Positions 9,528 through 18,618 are shown, counted from the first letter of the stretch. The stretch is DNA of 44,982 nt from an uncultured Campylobacter sp. (GCF_938015785.1 NZ_CALLWC010000066.1:1-44982), one strand, 5' to 3'. Numbers and translations are program-made. Notes: generated by a model not told the origin, from the letters alone.

Positions 9528-10318
9528 TAAATTTTACCTTTATCTAGCGGAATTCCGCGTTTTGTGTTGATTATAAACTCGCACATCTTGCGCACGTTTT
9601 GATCGCTCGTTTCGTTTAATAAAATTTGCGCCTGCTCCTTTAAGCCCCCGCCTTGGTTGAATAAAAATTTATACGCTCGATTTATCGTCTCGACCGTCTC
9701 TTTATCGAAGCGGCGGCGGATACCCGTTAAATTTAACCCGCGGATATAGGCGCGATTCCCCTCGGCTAGGCAAAACGGCACCACGTCCTGACTAAGCGCG
9801 CTAGCCCCTGCAATCATGCAGCTCTCGCCGATCTGAACGAATTGATGCACGGGGGTAAGTCCGCCGATAACGGCATAATCGCCCATTACGACGTGACCTG
9901 CAAGCGTGGCGTTGTTTGCCAAGATGATATTGTCTCCCAGCACGCAATCGTGCGCGATGTGGCAATACGCCATCATAAAGAGGTTATCGCCGATACGCGT
10001 AAATCCGTCGCCCTTATGCGAGCCCGAGCTGATTGTGCAAAACTCGTGAATCGTAGCGTTTTTGCCGATGATTAGCCCCGTTCGCTCGCCCTCTTCAAAG
10101 CTCATATCCTGCGGAATTTCGCCCACGATCGCGTATGAAAAAATTTTAGAGCCCTCGCCGATTTGCGTATCGCCGATGATACGCGCACCCTGCTTGATCG
10201 TGCAGCCGTCGCCAATTTTGGCCTGTGCGCTTACGAAAGCATACGGCTCGATCGTTACTTCGGCTCCGATCTGGGCGCCATCCTCGATGATCGCCGTGTG
10301 GTGAACTTTAGCCATCAT
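9527..10318 (-). CDS. lpxA: Acyl-ACP-UDP-N-acetylglucosamine O-acyltransferase LpxA
   Basis: A 263-residue cytoplasmic enzyme for the first step of lipid A synthesis: transfer of a 3-hydroxyacyl chain to UDP-GlcNAc. Residues 1-190 show the hexapeptide repeat pattern of a left-handed beta helix (IGAEVT, IGDGCT, IGEGSK, LGDNII, MGDYAV), followed by the C-terminal helical domain with RGLNLTGIRRR. Two adjacent ATG codons (10318 and 10315) overlap the fabZ TGA, so either may be used and coupling is likely. It shares the hydroxyacyl-ACP pool with the adjacent fabZ. Confidence 0.96.
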   Translation of the reverse strand: MMAKVHHTAIIEDGAQIGAEVTIEPYAFVSAQAKIGDGCTIKQGARIIGDTQIGEGSKIFSYAIVGEIPQDMSFEEGERTGLIIGKNATIHEFCTISSGSHKGDGFTRIGDNLFMMAYCHIAHDCVLGDNIILANNATLAGHVVMGDYAVIGGLTPVHQFVQIGESCMIAGASALSQDVVPFCLAEGNRAYIRGLNLTGIRRRFDKETVETINRAYKFLFNQGGGLKEQAQILLNETSDQNVRKMCEFIINTKRGIPLDKGKI

Positions 10319-10764
10319 TTATCCATTATCATCGCTTGAAGTTCAGCCTGCGCGGCCAGTGTGGCGCCGTCGTTGATGTAGGCTTCGCCCTTTAGCACCC
10401 AGATGCGTCCGCGGTGTTTGATTACGCTGATGCGATACTCAAGCTTGTCGCCGGGGCGGACCGGGCTTCTAAATTTAGCATTATCAATGCTCATAAAATA
10501 CACGACCTTGTCGCTTAGATCGACGCCCTCTTTCTCCATGCTCTTAAACGCCAACACGCCGCCTGCCTGCGCTAAGCCCTCGATAATCATTACGCCAGGA
10601 TAGATCGGGTGGCCTGGGAAGTGACCCTGAAAGATCTGCTCGTTATAGGTTACGTTTTTATAGGCTTTGATACTTTCGCCTATGCTGAGCTCTTCGACGC
10701 GATCTATCAGCAAAAACGGAAAACGATGAGGTAGGATGGAGAGAATTTCGTTTATGTCTATCAT
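10315..10764 (-). CDS. fabZ: 3-hydroxyacyl-[acyl-carrier-protein] dehydratase FabZ
   Basis: A 149-residue hot-dog-fold enzyme that dehydrates 3-hydroxyacyl-ACP in fatty acid elongation. The catalytic pair is visible as H48 in GHFPGHP and E62 in IEGLAQ, spaced as in E. coli FabZ. The start has AAAGGCAG upstream. The stop overlaps the lpxA start region. The fabZ-lpxA order places two users of 3-hydroxyacyl-ACP side by side, as in many Gram-negatives. lpxD and lpxB are not here. Confidence 0.96.
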   Translation of the reverse strand: MIDINEILSILPHRFPFLLIDRVEELSIGESIKAYKNVTYNEQIFQGHFPGHPIYPGVMIIEGLAQAGGVLAFKSMEKEGVDLSDKVVYFMSIDNAKFRSPVRPGDKLEYRISVIKHRGRIWVLKGEAYINDGATLAAQAELQAMIMDK

Positions 10765-10797
10765 TATCTGCCTTTATTTAAAAATCTTGCAATTTTA

Positions 10798-11931
10798 TCA
10801 AATTCTTACTAAAATTTCCCTAACGTCTAAAAATATGCGCGAGAGCCCGTAAATTTGAACTTTGGCGGCTCTTATCTCGTCCGTGACGATGATCGGCGAG
10901 AGCGAGCCCGCAGCGCACATGGCGGCGCGAACTTTATTTTGGCGCGCAAGACTCGGCGGGTTTTTTAGCATCTCAGATACGCTTTTGAAATTTGATCTTG
11001 AAATTTCGTTAAATTTCGCCAGGCTTAAAATTTTAATCTCGCCCTTGTCGCTGCAAAAAATTTCGCACTCGCGCTCTATGCTAAGCTTTACGTTTTCGCG
11101 CGTAAAATGCGAGCCAAATAGCACAAACGAGGGCACGACCTCGCCGTCAAATTTAATCCATGCGCGTAACAAGCGGTAGTTTAAAAACCGATCGCGCAGC
11201 ACGCTAAATTTAACCCCTTTTCTTTCGAGCAAGCAAAGCTTTTTGTAAAATTTCAATTTCTCCTCTACCGAAGCGGGCAGGATTTGCCTATCGATCGGCG
11301 ACATTAGCTCATAAATTTCGGCGTCGCAGGCTAAATTTCGCCTCAAATCCGCCGTCAAACTTCCGCCGAAATCCCGCTCGGTCTTTCGCTGATCATTCCG
11401 CTGTGCCGCGAGCGCATAGATGCAGCCGCAGTAGTTTTGATGATAGAGCGCGTCTTTTTTCGCGAGCGCAAACTGCTCGTTCGTACCGCCGTTTTTGCGA
11501 AAATCGGGCGCGATAAATTCTAGCCCGTGGCGCTCGCAAATGCGCTGCAGCGAGCTGCAAAGCTGAGAGTGCGATTTTTTGGGGCTCATTAGAAGCGTCG
11601 TGGTGATTTTGCGCTCGCCTAGGCTTAGCGCGAGCTCGGCCGTTTTTTGCATGCGAAAATCAAAGCAAAACTCGCAGCGCGCACCTTTTTCGGGCTCGTT
11701 TTCAAGCCCGTGCGCGCCCTGTAGCCAGCCTTGAAAATCATACTCGCCCGAGATAAATTTAATCCCTAAATTCTCGCAAACCCGCTTTGAGTCGTGCATT
11801 CTAAGAACGTATTCGCCGTAAGGATGTATGTTTGGATCGTAGAAATAGCCTATTAACGGCTCTTGCGCGAGCTCTTTTAAGCGGCGTAAAAAATAATCGC
11901 AATCGACCGAGCAGCAGATGTGAACCAGCAA
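10798..11931 (-). CDS. queH: Epoxyqueuosine reductase QueH-like protein (DUF208)
   Basis: A 377-residue protein of the QueH family, which reduces epoxyqueuosine in tRNA to queuosine in organisms lacking QueG. Family cysteines are in place: HICCSVDC at residues 4-11, the CEFCF motif near 88-92 and YHQNYCGC near 165-172, plausible ligands for its metal centres. The C-terminal ~180 residues extend beyond the core, as in other epsilonproteobacterial members as I recall. The start appears to be TTG at 11931 with AAAGGG upstream, since no ATG precedes the conserved N-terminus. It may be the first gene of the run to carB. The gap to fabZ is 33 bases. Confidence 0.87.
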   Translation of the reverse strand: MLVHICCSVDCDYFLRRLKELAQEPLIGYFYDPNIHPYGEYVLRMHDSKRVCENLGIKFISGEYDFQGWLQGAHGLENEPEKGARCEFCFDFRMQKTAELALSLGERKITTTLLMSPKKSHSQLCSSLQRICERHGLEFIAPDFRKNGGTNEQFALAKKDALYHQNYCGCIYALAAQRNDQRKTERDFGGSLTADLRRNLACDAEIYELMSPIDRQILPASVEEKLKFYKKLCLLERKGVKFSVLRDRFLNYRLLRAWIKFDGEVVPSFVLFGSHFTRENVKLSIERECEIFCSDKGEIKILSLAKFNEISRSNFKSVSEMLKNPPSLARQNKVRAAMCAAGSLSPIIVTDEIRAAKVQIYGLSRIFLDVREILVRI

Positions 11932-11960
11932 ATTTTAACCCTTTGCACGAAATTTTTGGA

Positions 11961-11966
11961 TATAAT
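11961..11966 (+). promoter_or_regulatory. -10 box of the DUF748 gene
   Basis: TATAAT lies 31-36 bases before the chosen ATG, in the short divergent gap between queH and this gene. No good -35 is visible, which is usual for Campylobacter sigma-70 promoters. Confidence 0.5.
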
Positions 11967-11996
11967 TTTACGCTATCAAAATTAATGAGCGGAAAA

Positions 11997-14900
11997 ATGA
12001 AAAATTTTTTTATAAAACACTGGCGTAAGTTTGCCTTCGGCGTAAGTGGATTTGCGCTGTTTTACGTGCTTGCGGGCTTTTTCGGCGTGCCGCTTTTTAT
12101 CGAAAAGGCGCTGCCTAAAATTTTAGAGGGCAGAGCAAGCTTTAGCGTACAAGATGCTAAATTTAACCCCTTTACCTACGAGCTAAACGTCACAAAGCCG
12201 GAGCTTAGCACCTTTAAGCCGCTGTTTAGCGCCGATGAGATAAATTTAAAAATCGGTTTTTCAAAGCTTTTTAAAAAGACTCTCGCGGTAGAAATTTTGC
12301 ACCTAAAATCGCCTAAATTCCACGTCGAGCGCGAGCAAAACGGCACCTTCAATTTCGAGCCGCTAATCTCGGAGCAAAAGAGCGAAAGCAAGGATGAAAA
12401 CTCCAGCTTCAACGTCACGCTGAATAATTTTAAGATCGAGCGCGGCTCTCTGGGCTACGTCGATAACTCCCTAAAAAAGCCGTTTTCGCTCATCTCGACC
12501 GAGCTAAATTATGAGATCAACGGGCTAAGCTTAAAGGACGAAACGATCGGCGAGCACGACCTAAGCGCCGTTTCGCGCACATACGACTCGCTGAGTTTCG
12601 ATGGAGCGATCGATCTGGCGCCTCTGCGCTTGCACGGCAAAATAGATCTTAAACGGCTGAAAATCGATCCGTTTTGGCTATCATACCTCGATCCTAGCGG
12701 CGTGCGGCTTAAGAACGGCTTTCTTTCCGCCACGCTGAATTACCGATTGAGTCTTGATGAAAATATAAAATTTGCGCTTGAAAACTCAAAACTTGAGCTT
12801 GAGAGCTTAGAAATTTTGCAAGATCAAAGCTTAATTTCTCTTGGCTCGCTAAAAATCCCGAGCTTTAGCCTAAATACGGACGTTTCGAATGAAATTTTAG
12901 GCGCAGTAGCGATCCCGCAGGTGCTACTTTCGGACGCAAAATACGATATGAACGAAACTAAAATTTCCACGGGCTTTGAGGGAGCGCAGGTTGCGGATTT
13001 TGCGCTGGATTTTAATAAAACGGGCACGAACTTGCGGCTAAACTCCGCCGTAAAAAGCGTAGATCTAAACCGCTCAAGCTTTGCAAACCCGCTAATTTCG
13101 GTCGTTTCAAACGACACTAAAATCACGGAAAATTTCTTAAAATTTAACGCCGAAGGTAACGATACAGCCCTTCATACGGGCTTTGGCGCCTTTAATATCG
13201 CGGATACGCAGATTACGCTAGCGCACAGCGATAAAATTTCACTCGCCGCAACCGAGCTGGGCGCATTTAGCTACGACAAGAAGGGTGCGCAAAACGGCGT
13301 AAGCCTAGGGTTTGCTAAAATTTCAAACTCTAAAATCGCAAACAAAAACGGAATTTTTAGCGGATTTGAAAGCTTCGGCGTGCAAGGGGTGAATTTTAAC
13401 GTCGCGGATCTCGATCTGGGCGTGGATAAAATTTTGCTAAACGCGCCGTTTTTCAACTCGGAGGTGGGCGTTAGCGGAGCAAAAAGCATAAACGATCTGG
13501 CGATTTTAAGCGCGATTTCTAAAAATTCTGCGAGCTCCAAAAAAACGGCGAGCTCTAGCGCCGTAAGCCAAGCGGACGCAAATTATACGGCAAGCGGCGC
13601 AAATTTAAATTCTAAAAAGACTTCCAAAAGCCCCGCTTTAAAATTTAAGATCGGCGAGGCCTCCGTAACCGGCGCAAAGGCTAAGATCGGCGAGAGCTTT
13701 ATCGTTAAAAACAACGTGCACGAGATCAAGGATTTCAGCGCCACGCTAAGCGGGCTAAGCTCGAATTTCGCCGAGCCTTTCGGTATCAAAGCAAGCCTTA
13801 TCACGGGCGAGATCACCGCTAACGCGGACGGCAAGGCTAGTATCGCGCCGCTTAACGTGGGCGCGAACTTTAGCTTAAAGGCGCCGAACTTGAGCGTTTT
13901 TAACAAATATATGGCAGAATTTATCGCAGGCTCCATCGCGGGCGAGCTCGCTACGCAAGGGCAGCTGAAGCTTTCAAACACATTCTCGCTCGAAGCAAAG
14001 CTATCGGGCAAGGGCTTGGCGTTAAGCTCGGGCAGGGATAAAATTTTCTCCCTTGCGTCGCTGAATGTCGCGCAAATCGCGCTGAGCCCAAACTCTCTCG
14101 CATTAAATAAGATCGCTCTTGGCTCACCTGCGGCAAATATCTCGCTAAATAAAGACAGGCGTTTAAATTTAACTTCGCTAATAAAGCCCGCCTCGCAGGC
14201 AAAGCAGGCCGTAAAGCCCGCCGAAGCGGCACCTGGCAGATCCGCAAAAAGCAAGGCAAACTTTGCCTGGAGCGTAAAAAATATCTCGCTTAGCGGCGGA
14301 AGTTTAAATTTCACTGATGAGAGTCTAGCAACACCCTTTAAACTGCGCATCAGCGATATGAAAGCAAGCATCAGCGAGATCAGCCCGAAGCGAGCGGCGG
14401 ATATCAAGCTTAGCTCGCTCGTAAGCGGAAGCGGGTTAGCGAGCATCACGGCGCGCGCCTATCCGCTGGACTTTAAACGCAAAAGCGACATAAACGTCGT
14501 TTTAAAGGAGATTCCGCTTGTGCCCGCATCGCCCTATACCGCCAAATATATCGGCAATGAAATCGCGGGCGGCAAGTTAAATTTAAAACTTGCCTACAAA
14601 ATCGACGATGGCAAGCTAAACGCAAGCAATGATCTAAATTTAGACCGCTTCGAGCTCGGCAAAGAGGTGCAGAGCAAGGATGCGCTGAGCCTTCCGATCG
14701 GTCTAGTGGTATCGATTCTAAAGGACAGCGACGATCAGATCGATATTAGCCTGCCTCTAAGCGGCACGCTGAGCGATCCGAAATTTAGCTACGGCGCGCT
14801 GGTTTGGGGTGCGGTCAAAAAGCTGCTCTCGGATATCGTGTTAAGTCCGTTTAGATTTATGGGAAAGATCGCGGGCGTAGATACGAAAAAGCTCGAAAGT

Positions 14901-15359
14901 ATCGATTTTGAGGCGGCGAGCAGTGAAATTTTAATCAGTGAAAACTCTAAAATCGATGATTTGGCCAAGGTCGCAAAAGCCAAGCCCGAACTTAAGATCA
15001 TTCTAAACTCCGCATATAACGAAAAGTTCGATACTCACGAGTTTAAAAGGCGATCTCTGCAAAACACTCTCACGCTGATGTCCAATAAACAAGGCCTCTC
15101 CACGGATGAAGCCATAGCGGCGCTTAAGATCAAATACGGCATCAAATCCGGCGGCGATGAGGCGATGGAGGAGCTGATAGGGGCGCAGAAATTTACCCGC
15201 TCCCGTCTTGATGAGCTAGCCCTTGCCAGGGCGGCCGCCGTGCAAGCGGCACTCGTGCAGCGCGGCGTAAGCGCCTCTCGCATAGAGATCAAAAAACCAA
15301 GCGAAGCGGTGCTTAAACAAAACAGCTTCATCCCGCTAAACCTGGGTCTTGAAAAATAG
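11997..15359 (+). CDS. DUF748/AsmA-like envelope protein
   Basis: A 1120-residue protein anchored by one N-terminal membrane segment (about residues 12-38), followed by a long repetitive beta-rich periplasmic region of the DUF748/AsmA type. Such proteins are related to the bridge-like group proposed to carry phospholipids between membranes. The middle (about 500-570) is low in complexity and rich in Ser, Ala, Lys and Asn. The C-terminal 140 residues contain the LAKVAKAKPELKIILNSAY motif typical of DUF748 ends. The ATG at 11997 has GAGCGG just upstream. An ATG at 11985 is possible and would add four residues. Function in this species is inferred from family only. Confidence 0.85.
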   Translation: MKNFFIKHWRKFAFGVSGFALFYVLAGFFGVPLFIEKALPKILEGRASFSVQDAKFNPFTYELNVTKPELSTFKPLFSADEINLKIGFSKLFKKTLAVEILHLKSPKFHVEREQNGTFNFEPLISEQKSESKDENSSFNVTLNNFKIERGSLGYVDNSLKKPFSLISTELNYEINGLSLKDETIGEHDLSAVSRTYDSLSFDGAIDLAPLRLHGKIDLKRLKIDPFWLSYLDPSGVRLKNGFLSATLNYRLSLDENIKFALENSKLELESLEILQDQSLISLGSLKIPSFSLNTDVSNEILGAVAIPQVLLSDAKYDMNETKISTGFEGAQVADFALDFNKTGTNLRLNSAVKSVDLNRSSFANPLISVVSNDTKITENFLKFNAEGNDTALHTGFGAFNIADTQITLAHSDKISLAATELGAFSYDKKGAQNGVSLGFAKISNSKIANKNGIFSGFESFGVQGVNFNVADLDLGVDKILLNAPFFNSEVGVSGAKSINDLAILSAISKNSASSKKTASSSAVSQADANYTASGANLNSKKTSKSPALKFKIGEASVTGAKAKIGESFIVKNNVHEIKDFSATLSGLSSNFAEPFGIKASLITGEITANADGKASIAPLNVGANFSLKAPNLSVFNKYMAEFIAGSIAGELATQGQLKLSNTFSLEAKLSGKGLALSSGRDKIFSLASLNVAQIALSPNSLALNKIALGSPAANISLNKDRRLNLTSLIKPASQAKQAVKPAEAAPGRSAKSKANFAWSVKNISLSGGSLNFTDESLATPFKLRISDMKASISEISPKRAADIKLSSLVSGSGLASITARAYPLDFKRKSDINVVLKEIPLVPASPYTAKYIGNEIAGGKLNLKLAYKIDDGKLNASNDLNLDRFELGKEVQSKDALSLPIGLVVSILKDSDDQIDISLPLSGTLSDPKFSYGALVWGAVKKLLSDIVLSPFRFMGKIAGVDTKKLESIDFEAASSEILISENSKIDDLAKVAKAKPELKIILNSAYNEKFDTHEFKRRSLQNTLTLMSNKQGLSTDEAIAALKIKYGIKSGGDEAMEELIGAQKFTRSRLDELALARAAAVQAALVQRGVSASRIEIKKPSEAVLKQNSFIPLNLGLEK

Positions 15360-15376
15360 CGTAAGCAAAATTTGGC

Positions 15377-15382
15377 TATACT
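15377..15382 (+). promoter_or_regulatory. Candidate -10 box of dapB
   Basis: TATACT preceded by TTTGGC lies 28-33 bases before the dapB ATG, in the 50-base gap after the DUF748 gene. Judged by consensus only. Confidence 0.4.
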
Positions 15383-15409
15383 AAGCGGACTAAATTTAAA
15401 GGAACGGCG

Positions 15410-16171
15410 ATGATAAATATAGGAATTCACGGCGGAAGCGGCAGAATGGGCACGATGATCTACGAATGCCTGAAAAATTTCGATCAGGCGCGAGCAAGCA
15501 TGATCTACACGGTCGCACCGCTTGATTATACGCCGAGCTGCGCCGTAACGAGCAGCTACGACGAGCTTTTTAGCGGCTGCGACGTCGTGATAGACTTCAC
15601 GATCCGAGACGGCGCGATAAGCTTAATGAAATTTGCGCTTTCGCATCCAAAGCCGCTTTGCATCGGCACGACGGCTCTGGGCGAGGAGGGCGAGCGGCTA
15701 CTGCGCGAATGCGGCGCAAAGATGCCCGTGTTGCACGCTACGAATATGAGCCTGGGCGTCGCGGTGCTAAACAAGCTCGTAGCGCTTGCTAGCAGGATCC
15801 TACGCGATTTTGACTGCGAAATTTTAGAGATGCACCACCGCCACAAAAAAGACGCCCCAAGCGGCACGGCGATGAGCCTTGCGGAAAGCGCCGCAAGTGC
15901 GCGCGAGCTAAGCTTAAAGGACGTGCGCATAAGCGGTCGCGACGGGCTCATCGGCGAGCGCGGCAAGGACGAGATCGCCGTGATGTCGCTGCGCGGCGGC
16001 GATATAGTCGGGCGCCACACCGTGGGGTTTTACGGCGAGGGCGAGTTCGTCGAGCTAAATCATACAGCGACTTCGCGCGCGACCTTTGCCAGAGGCGCGA
16101 TAAAGGCAGCGGTATGGCTAGCGCCCCAAAATAGCGGGCTTTACGGCATCGACGACTGCTTAGGAATCTAG
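15410..16171 (+). CDS. dapB: 4-hydroxy-tetrahydrodipicolinate reductase
   Basis: A 253-residue NAD(P)H-dependent enzyme of the diaminopimelate/lysine pathway. The Rossmann glycine motif GIHGGSGRMG is at residues 4-13. The catalytic segment EMHHRHKKDAPSGTA (about 140-154) holds the His and Lys expected for substrate binding and catalysis. The late motif HTVGFYGEGEFVELNHTA fits the C-terminal dimerisation region. The start has AAAGGAACGGCG upstream. The dapB-purF order matches Campylobacter jejuni as I recall it. Here a broken gene lies between the two. Confidence 0.96.
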   Translation: MINIGIHGGSGRMGTMIYECLKNFDQARASMIYTVAPLDYTPSCAVTSSYDELFSGCDVVIDFTIRDGAISLMKFALSHPKPLCIGTTALGEEGERLLRECGAKMPVLHATNMSLGVAVLNKLVALASRILRDFDCEILEMHHRHKKDAPSGTAMSLAESAASARELSLKDVRISGRDGLIGERGKDEIAVMSLRGGDIVGRHTVGFYGEGEFVELNHTATSRATFARGAIKAAVWLAPQNSGLYGIDDCLGI

Positions 16172-16199
16172 GCTTTGCGGCTAAATTTAAGAGGAAAAA

Positions 16200-16432
16200 A
16201 TGCCAACCAAAGATGAAATTTTAAATTTTCTGCGCGAGCCCAAGCCCGAGCTTGAAATCTTTGGAATTTACAAAGTCGGGCTATTCGGCAGCTACGCCAA
16301 AGGCGGAGCGAATATCGCCGAGAGGTTTAAAATTTCAGCCGATCTATTTGATGAGGCGCCGGCAAAATGCCGGACGGCAAGCCGTCAATGATAAAACAAA
16401 ATATAGATAAATTTCTAAAAAATAAAATTTAA
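16200..16432 (+). pseudogene. Degraded minimal nucleotidyltransferase (MNT-type) gene
   Basis: The first 36 codons read like an MNT-family protein up to GLFGSYAKGG (G30-S31 signature), which should continue into the metal-binding SDIDLLV segment. That segment is missing. The frame instead runs into AERFKISADLFDE and then an unrelated tail with a stop at about 16391. A shifted frame from about 16368 gives MPDGKPSMIKQNIDK and stops at 16432, resembling the end of the same family (KPxLKxxIxKE). This implies an internal deletion plus a frameshift. MNT proteins are usually the antitoxin or AMP-transferase half of a HEPN-MNT pair. No HEPN partner remains. Confidence 0.6.
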
Positions 16433-16443
16433 GAGGTTAGAAA

Positions 16444-17790
16444 ATGTGCGCAATCGTGGGAGTCATAAATTCCGAAGGTGCGGCTAAGACCGCGTATTAC
16501 GGGCTTTTTGCCATGCAGCACCGCGGCCAGGAGGCAAGCGGTATCAGCTCGAGCTTCAACCATCACATCAAAACGATCAAAGCCACAGGGCTAGTGACGG
16601 AGGTTTTTAGCTCCGCGAGTTTTGAAATTTTAAAGGGCAACATCGCGATCGGTCACAACCGCTACGGCACCGCGGGTGCAGATAGTCTAAAGGACGCACA
16701 GCCCGTTGCGGGCAACTACGCTCTTGGGGAGATCTCTATCGTTCATAACGGAAATTTGATCAATAAAGACGAAATTCGCCGCAAGCTCGTAAGCGAGGGC
16801 GCGATTTTTCAGTCCGGCATGGACACCGAAAATATCCTGCACCTCATCGCACGCAGCAAGCAGGAGCATCTAAAAGATCGCATCATCGAGGCGCTGCAGC
16901 AGTGCGTGGGCGCGTATTCGCTTCTGATTTTAAGCCGTTCGAAGATGTTTGCCGTGCGCGATCGCTACGGCGTGCGTCCGCTCAGCATCGGCAGGCTAAA
17001 AGACGGCGGCTACATCGTCGCGAGCGAGACCTGCGCGTTTGATCTCGTAGGAGCCGAGTTCGTCCGCGACGTGAAACCCGGCGAGATGGTGATCTTCGAA
17101 GAGGGCAAGGATGAGTTTAGCTCGCTTGAAATTTTAAAAGCCGCGGAAGCTAGAATTTGCGCGTTTGAATACATCTACTTCGCGCGCCCAGACAGCGTCG
17201 TAGAGGGCAAAAACGTATACGAGGTCAGAAAAAAGCTGGGCGCTGCGCTCGCGCGAAAATGCGGGAGTTTAAAAGCCGATTTCGTCGTGCCCGTGCCCGA
17301 TAGCGGCGTACCGGCGGCGCTTGGTTTTGCGCAAGAGAGCAAAATCCCTTTTGAGATGGCGATCGTGCGCAACCACTACATCGGCCGCACCTTCATCGAG
17401 CCGACGCAAGAGGTGCGAAATTTAAAGGTCAAACTCAAGCTAAATCCGATCGGCGCGGCACTGCACGGCAAGAGCGTCGCGGTGATCGATGACAGCATCG
17501 TACGCGGCACCACGAGCAAAAAGATCGTCGAGCTTCTGCGCCACGCGGGCGCGGCGCGCGTGCATATGTGTATCGCAAGCCCGGAGCTAAAGTATCCCGA
17601 GCGCTACGGCATCGACACGCCGAGCGTGCGCGAACTGATCGCTGCAAATATGAGCACGGATGAAATTTGTAAATTTATAGGCGCCGATAGCCTCACATTC
17701 CTTAGCGTACCGGAGCTCGTAGAAGCGCTTGGGGGCGAGCGCAAATACTCGCTCGTAAGCTTCGACGGCGATTATTTCATCAAAGATTAG
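16444..17790 (+). CDS. purF: Amidophosphoribosyltransferase
   Basis: A 448-residue enzyme making 5-phosphoribosylamine from PRPP and glutamine, the committed step of purine synthesis. Cys2 directly follows the initiator Met (MCAIVGVI), so no propeptide needs to be removed and the class II glutaminase nucleophile is exposed after Met cleavage. GHNRYGTAG and the PRPP-binding loop VAVIDDSIVRGTT are intact. The length is close to the usual 450-500. It is preceded by AAGAGG and lies 11 bases after the broken MNT gene. Confidence 0.96.
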   Translation: MCAIVGVINSEGAAKTAYYGLFAMQHRGQEASGISSSFNHHIKTIKATGLVTEVFSSASFEILKGNIAIGHNRYGTAGADSLKDAQPVAGNYALGEISIVHNGNLINKDEIRRKLVSEGAIFQSGMDTENILHLIARSKQEHLKDRIIEALQQCVGAYSLLILSRSKMFAVRDRYGVRPLSIGRLKDGGYIVASETCAFDLVGAEFVRDVKPGEMVIFEEGKDEFSSLEILKAAEARICAFEYIYFARPDSVVEGKNVYEVRKKLGAALARKCGSLKADFVVPVPDSGVPAALGFAQESKIPFEMAIVRNHYIGRTFIEPTQEVRNLKVKLKLNPIGAALHGKSVAVIDDSIVRGTTSKKIVELLRHAGAARVHMCIASPELKYPERYGIDTPSVRELIAANMSTDEICKFIGADSLTFLSVPELVEALGGERKYSLVSFDGDYFIKD

Positions 17791-17810
17791 CGAATTTAAA
17801 GGAGCAAACT

Positions 17811-18167
17811 ATGACAAAATTTAAGATTAAGCGCGTCTATGAGAGCGCAGAGGAAGAGGATGGATTTCGCGTGCTTTGCGACAGGCTTTGGCCGCGCGGC
17901 ATAAAAAAAGATGCGCTGGAGCTTGATATGTGGGCAAAAGACATAACGCCTAGCACCGAAATACGCAAGCTTTTCGCGCATAAGCCTGAGAATTTCGCCC
18001 ATTTTAAGGAGCTTTACCTAGCCGAACTTGAGCAAAATCCCGCCGTAGCGGAGTTTTTAAAAGCGGTTAAAAACGAGCCGGTCGTCACGCTGCTATATGC
18101 CGCAAAGGACGAGCACTGCAACCACGCGATGATTCTGCGTGATTTTCTGCAAAGCAAGGTGCGCTAA
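17811..18167 (+). CDS. DUF488 family protein
   Basis: A 118-residue small cytoplasmic protein with the DUF488 signatures RVYE near the N-terminus, CDRLWPRGIKKD (about 22-33) and LLYAAKDEHCNHA close to the C-terminus. The family is widespread and its biochemical role is unclear. It starts 20 bases after purF with AAAGGAG upstream, so it is probably on the purF transcript. A short hairpin TGCGCT-CAA-AGCGCA just downstream could end it, but it is weak. Confidence 0.88.
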   Translation: MTKFKIKRVYESAEEEDGFRVLCDRLWPRGIKKDALELDMWAKDITPSTEIRKLFAHKPENFAHFKELYLAELEQNPAVAEFLKAVKNEPVVTLLYAAKDEHCNHAMILRDFLQSKVR

Positions 18168-18440
18168 AATTTTGCGCTCAAAGCGCACTGCTCGCCATAT
18201 TTTAAAGCAAATGTAAAATCGCCTCGCTCGCCAAAATCCACTCGTAAAAACCGATGTACAAGGCGCAAAATTCAGCGAACAGGCGTGAGCGGAGCGCTCT
18301 TAAAGCCTTACTAGGCGTAATTTGAGATAAATTTTCTATCCGGATGTACACTTCGCAGATGCGCAAAACAAACGCTAAATTTTGCGTCAGAGCTCTAAAA
18401 AAACGCAAAATTTCAAGGAAAATGACTCGATTTAATATGC
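18168..18440. repeat. Candidate dispersed intergenic element with a 68-codon open frame
   Basis: This spacer contains two partly similar blocks on the plus strand, around 18250 (CCGATGTACAAGGCGCAAAA) and 18338 (CCGGATGTACA...GCGCAAAAC), each followed by GAGCGCT or GAGCTCT. A minus-strand frame (18202-18408, 68 codons) is open through it, but it would need a TTG start with no ribosome binding site. I take it more likely as an intergenic repeat-type element than as a gene. Confidence 0.3.
18202..18408 (-). CDS. Questionable 68-residue hypothetical protein
   Basis: An open frame encoding a peptide with a hydrophobic N-terminal half (LAFVLRICEVYIRI) and an aromatic C-terminus (FCALYIGFYEWILA). 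It begins with TTG, has no Shine-Dalgarno sequence and lies inside the repeat-like spacer. I do not recognise it. Automated gene callers might report it, but I think it is more likely non-coding. Confidence 0.2.
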   Translation of the reverse strand: MRFFRALTQNLAFVLRICEVYIRIENLSQITPSKALRALRSRLFAEFCALYIGFYEWILASEAILHLL

Positions 18441-18618
18441 AAATTTAGAATTTCATCTATTTTTTAACGCTATTTTTCATAATGCAAGCTAGGAATTTAA
18501 AAAGTGAGCTTAATATAAATTCGCAACAAATTAAATTAATTTCTTACATGCAGCATTTTTAAATTTCATTTAAGGATTTGCCGCTAACATTGCTCGTAAT
18601 TTTTTACAAGGAGAAACA

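Noticed and set aside
13583..14449. 288-codon minus-strand frame inside the DUF748 gene
   Set aside because: Antisense shadow of a well-supported gene; low-complexity product.
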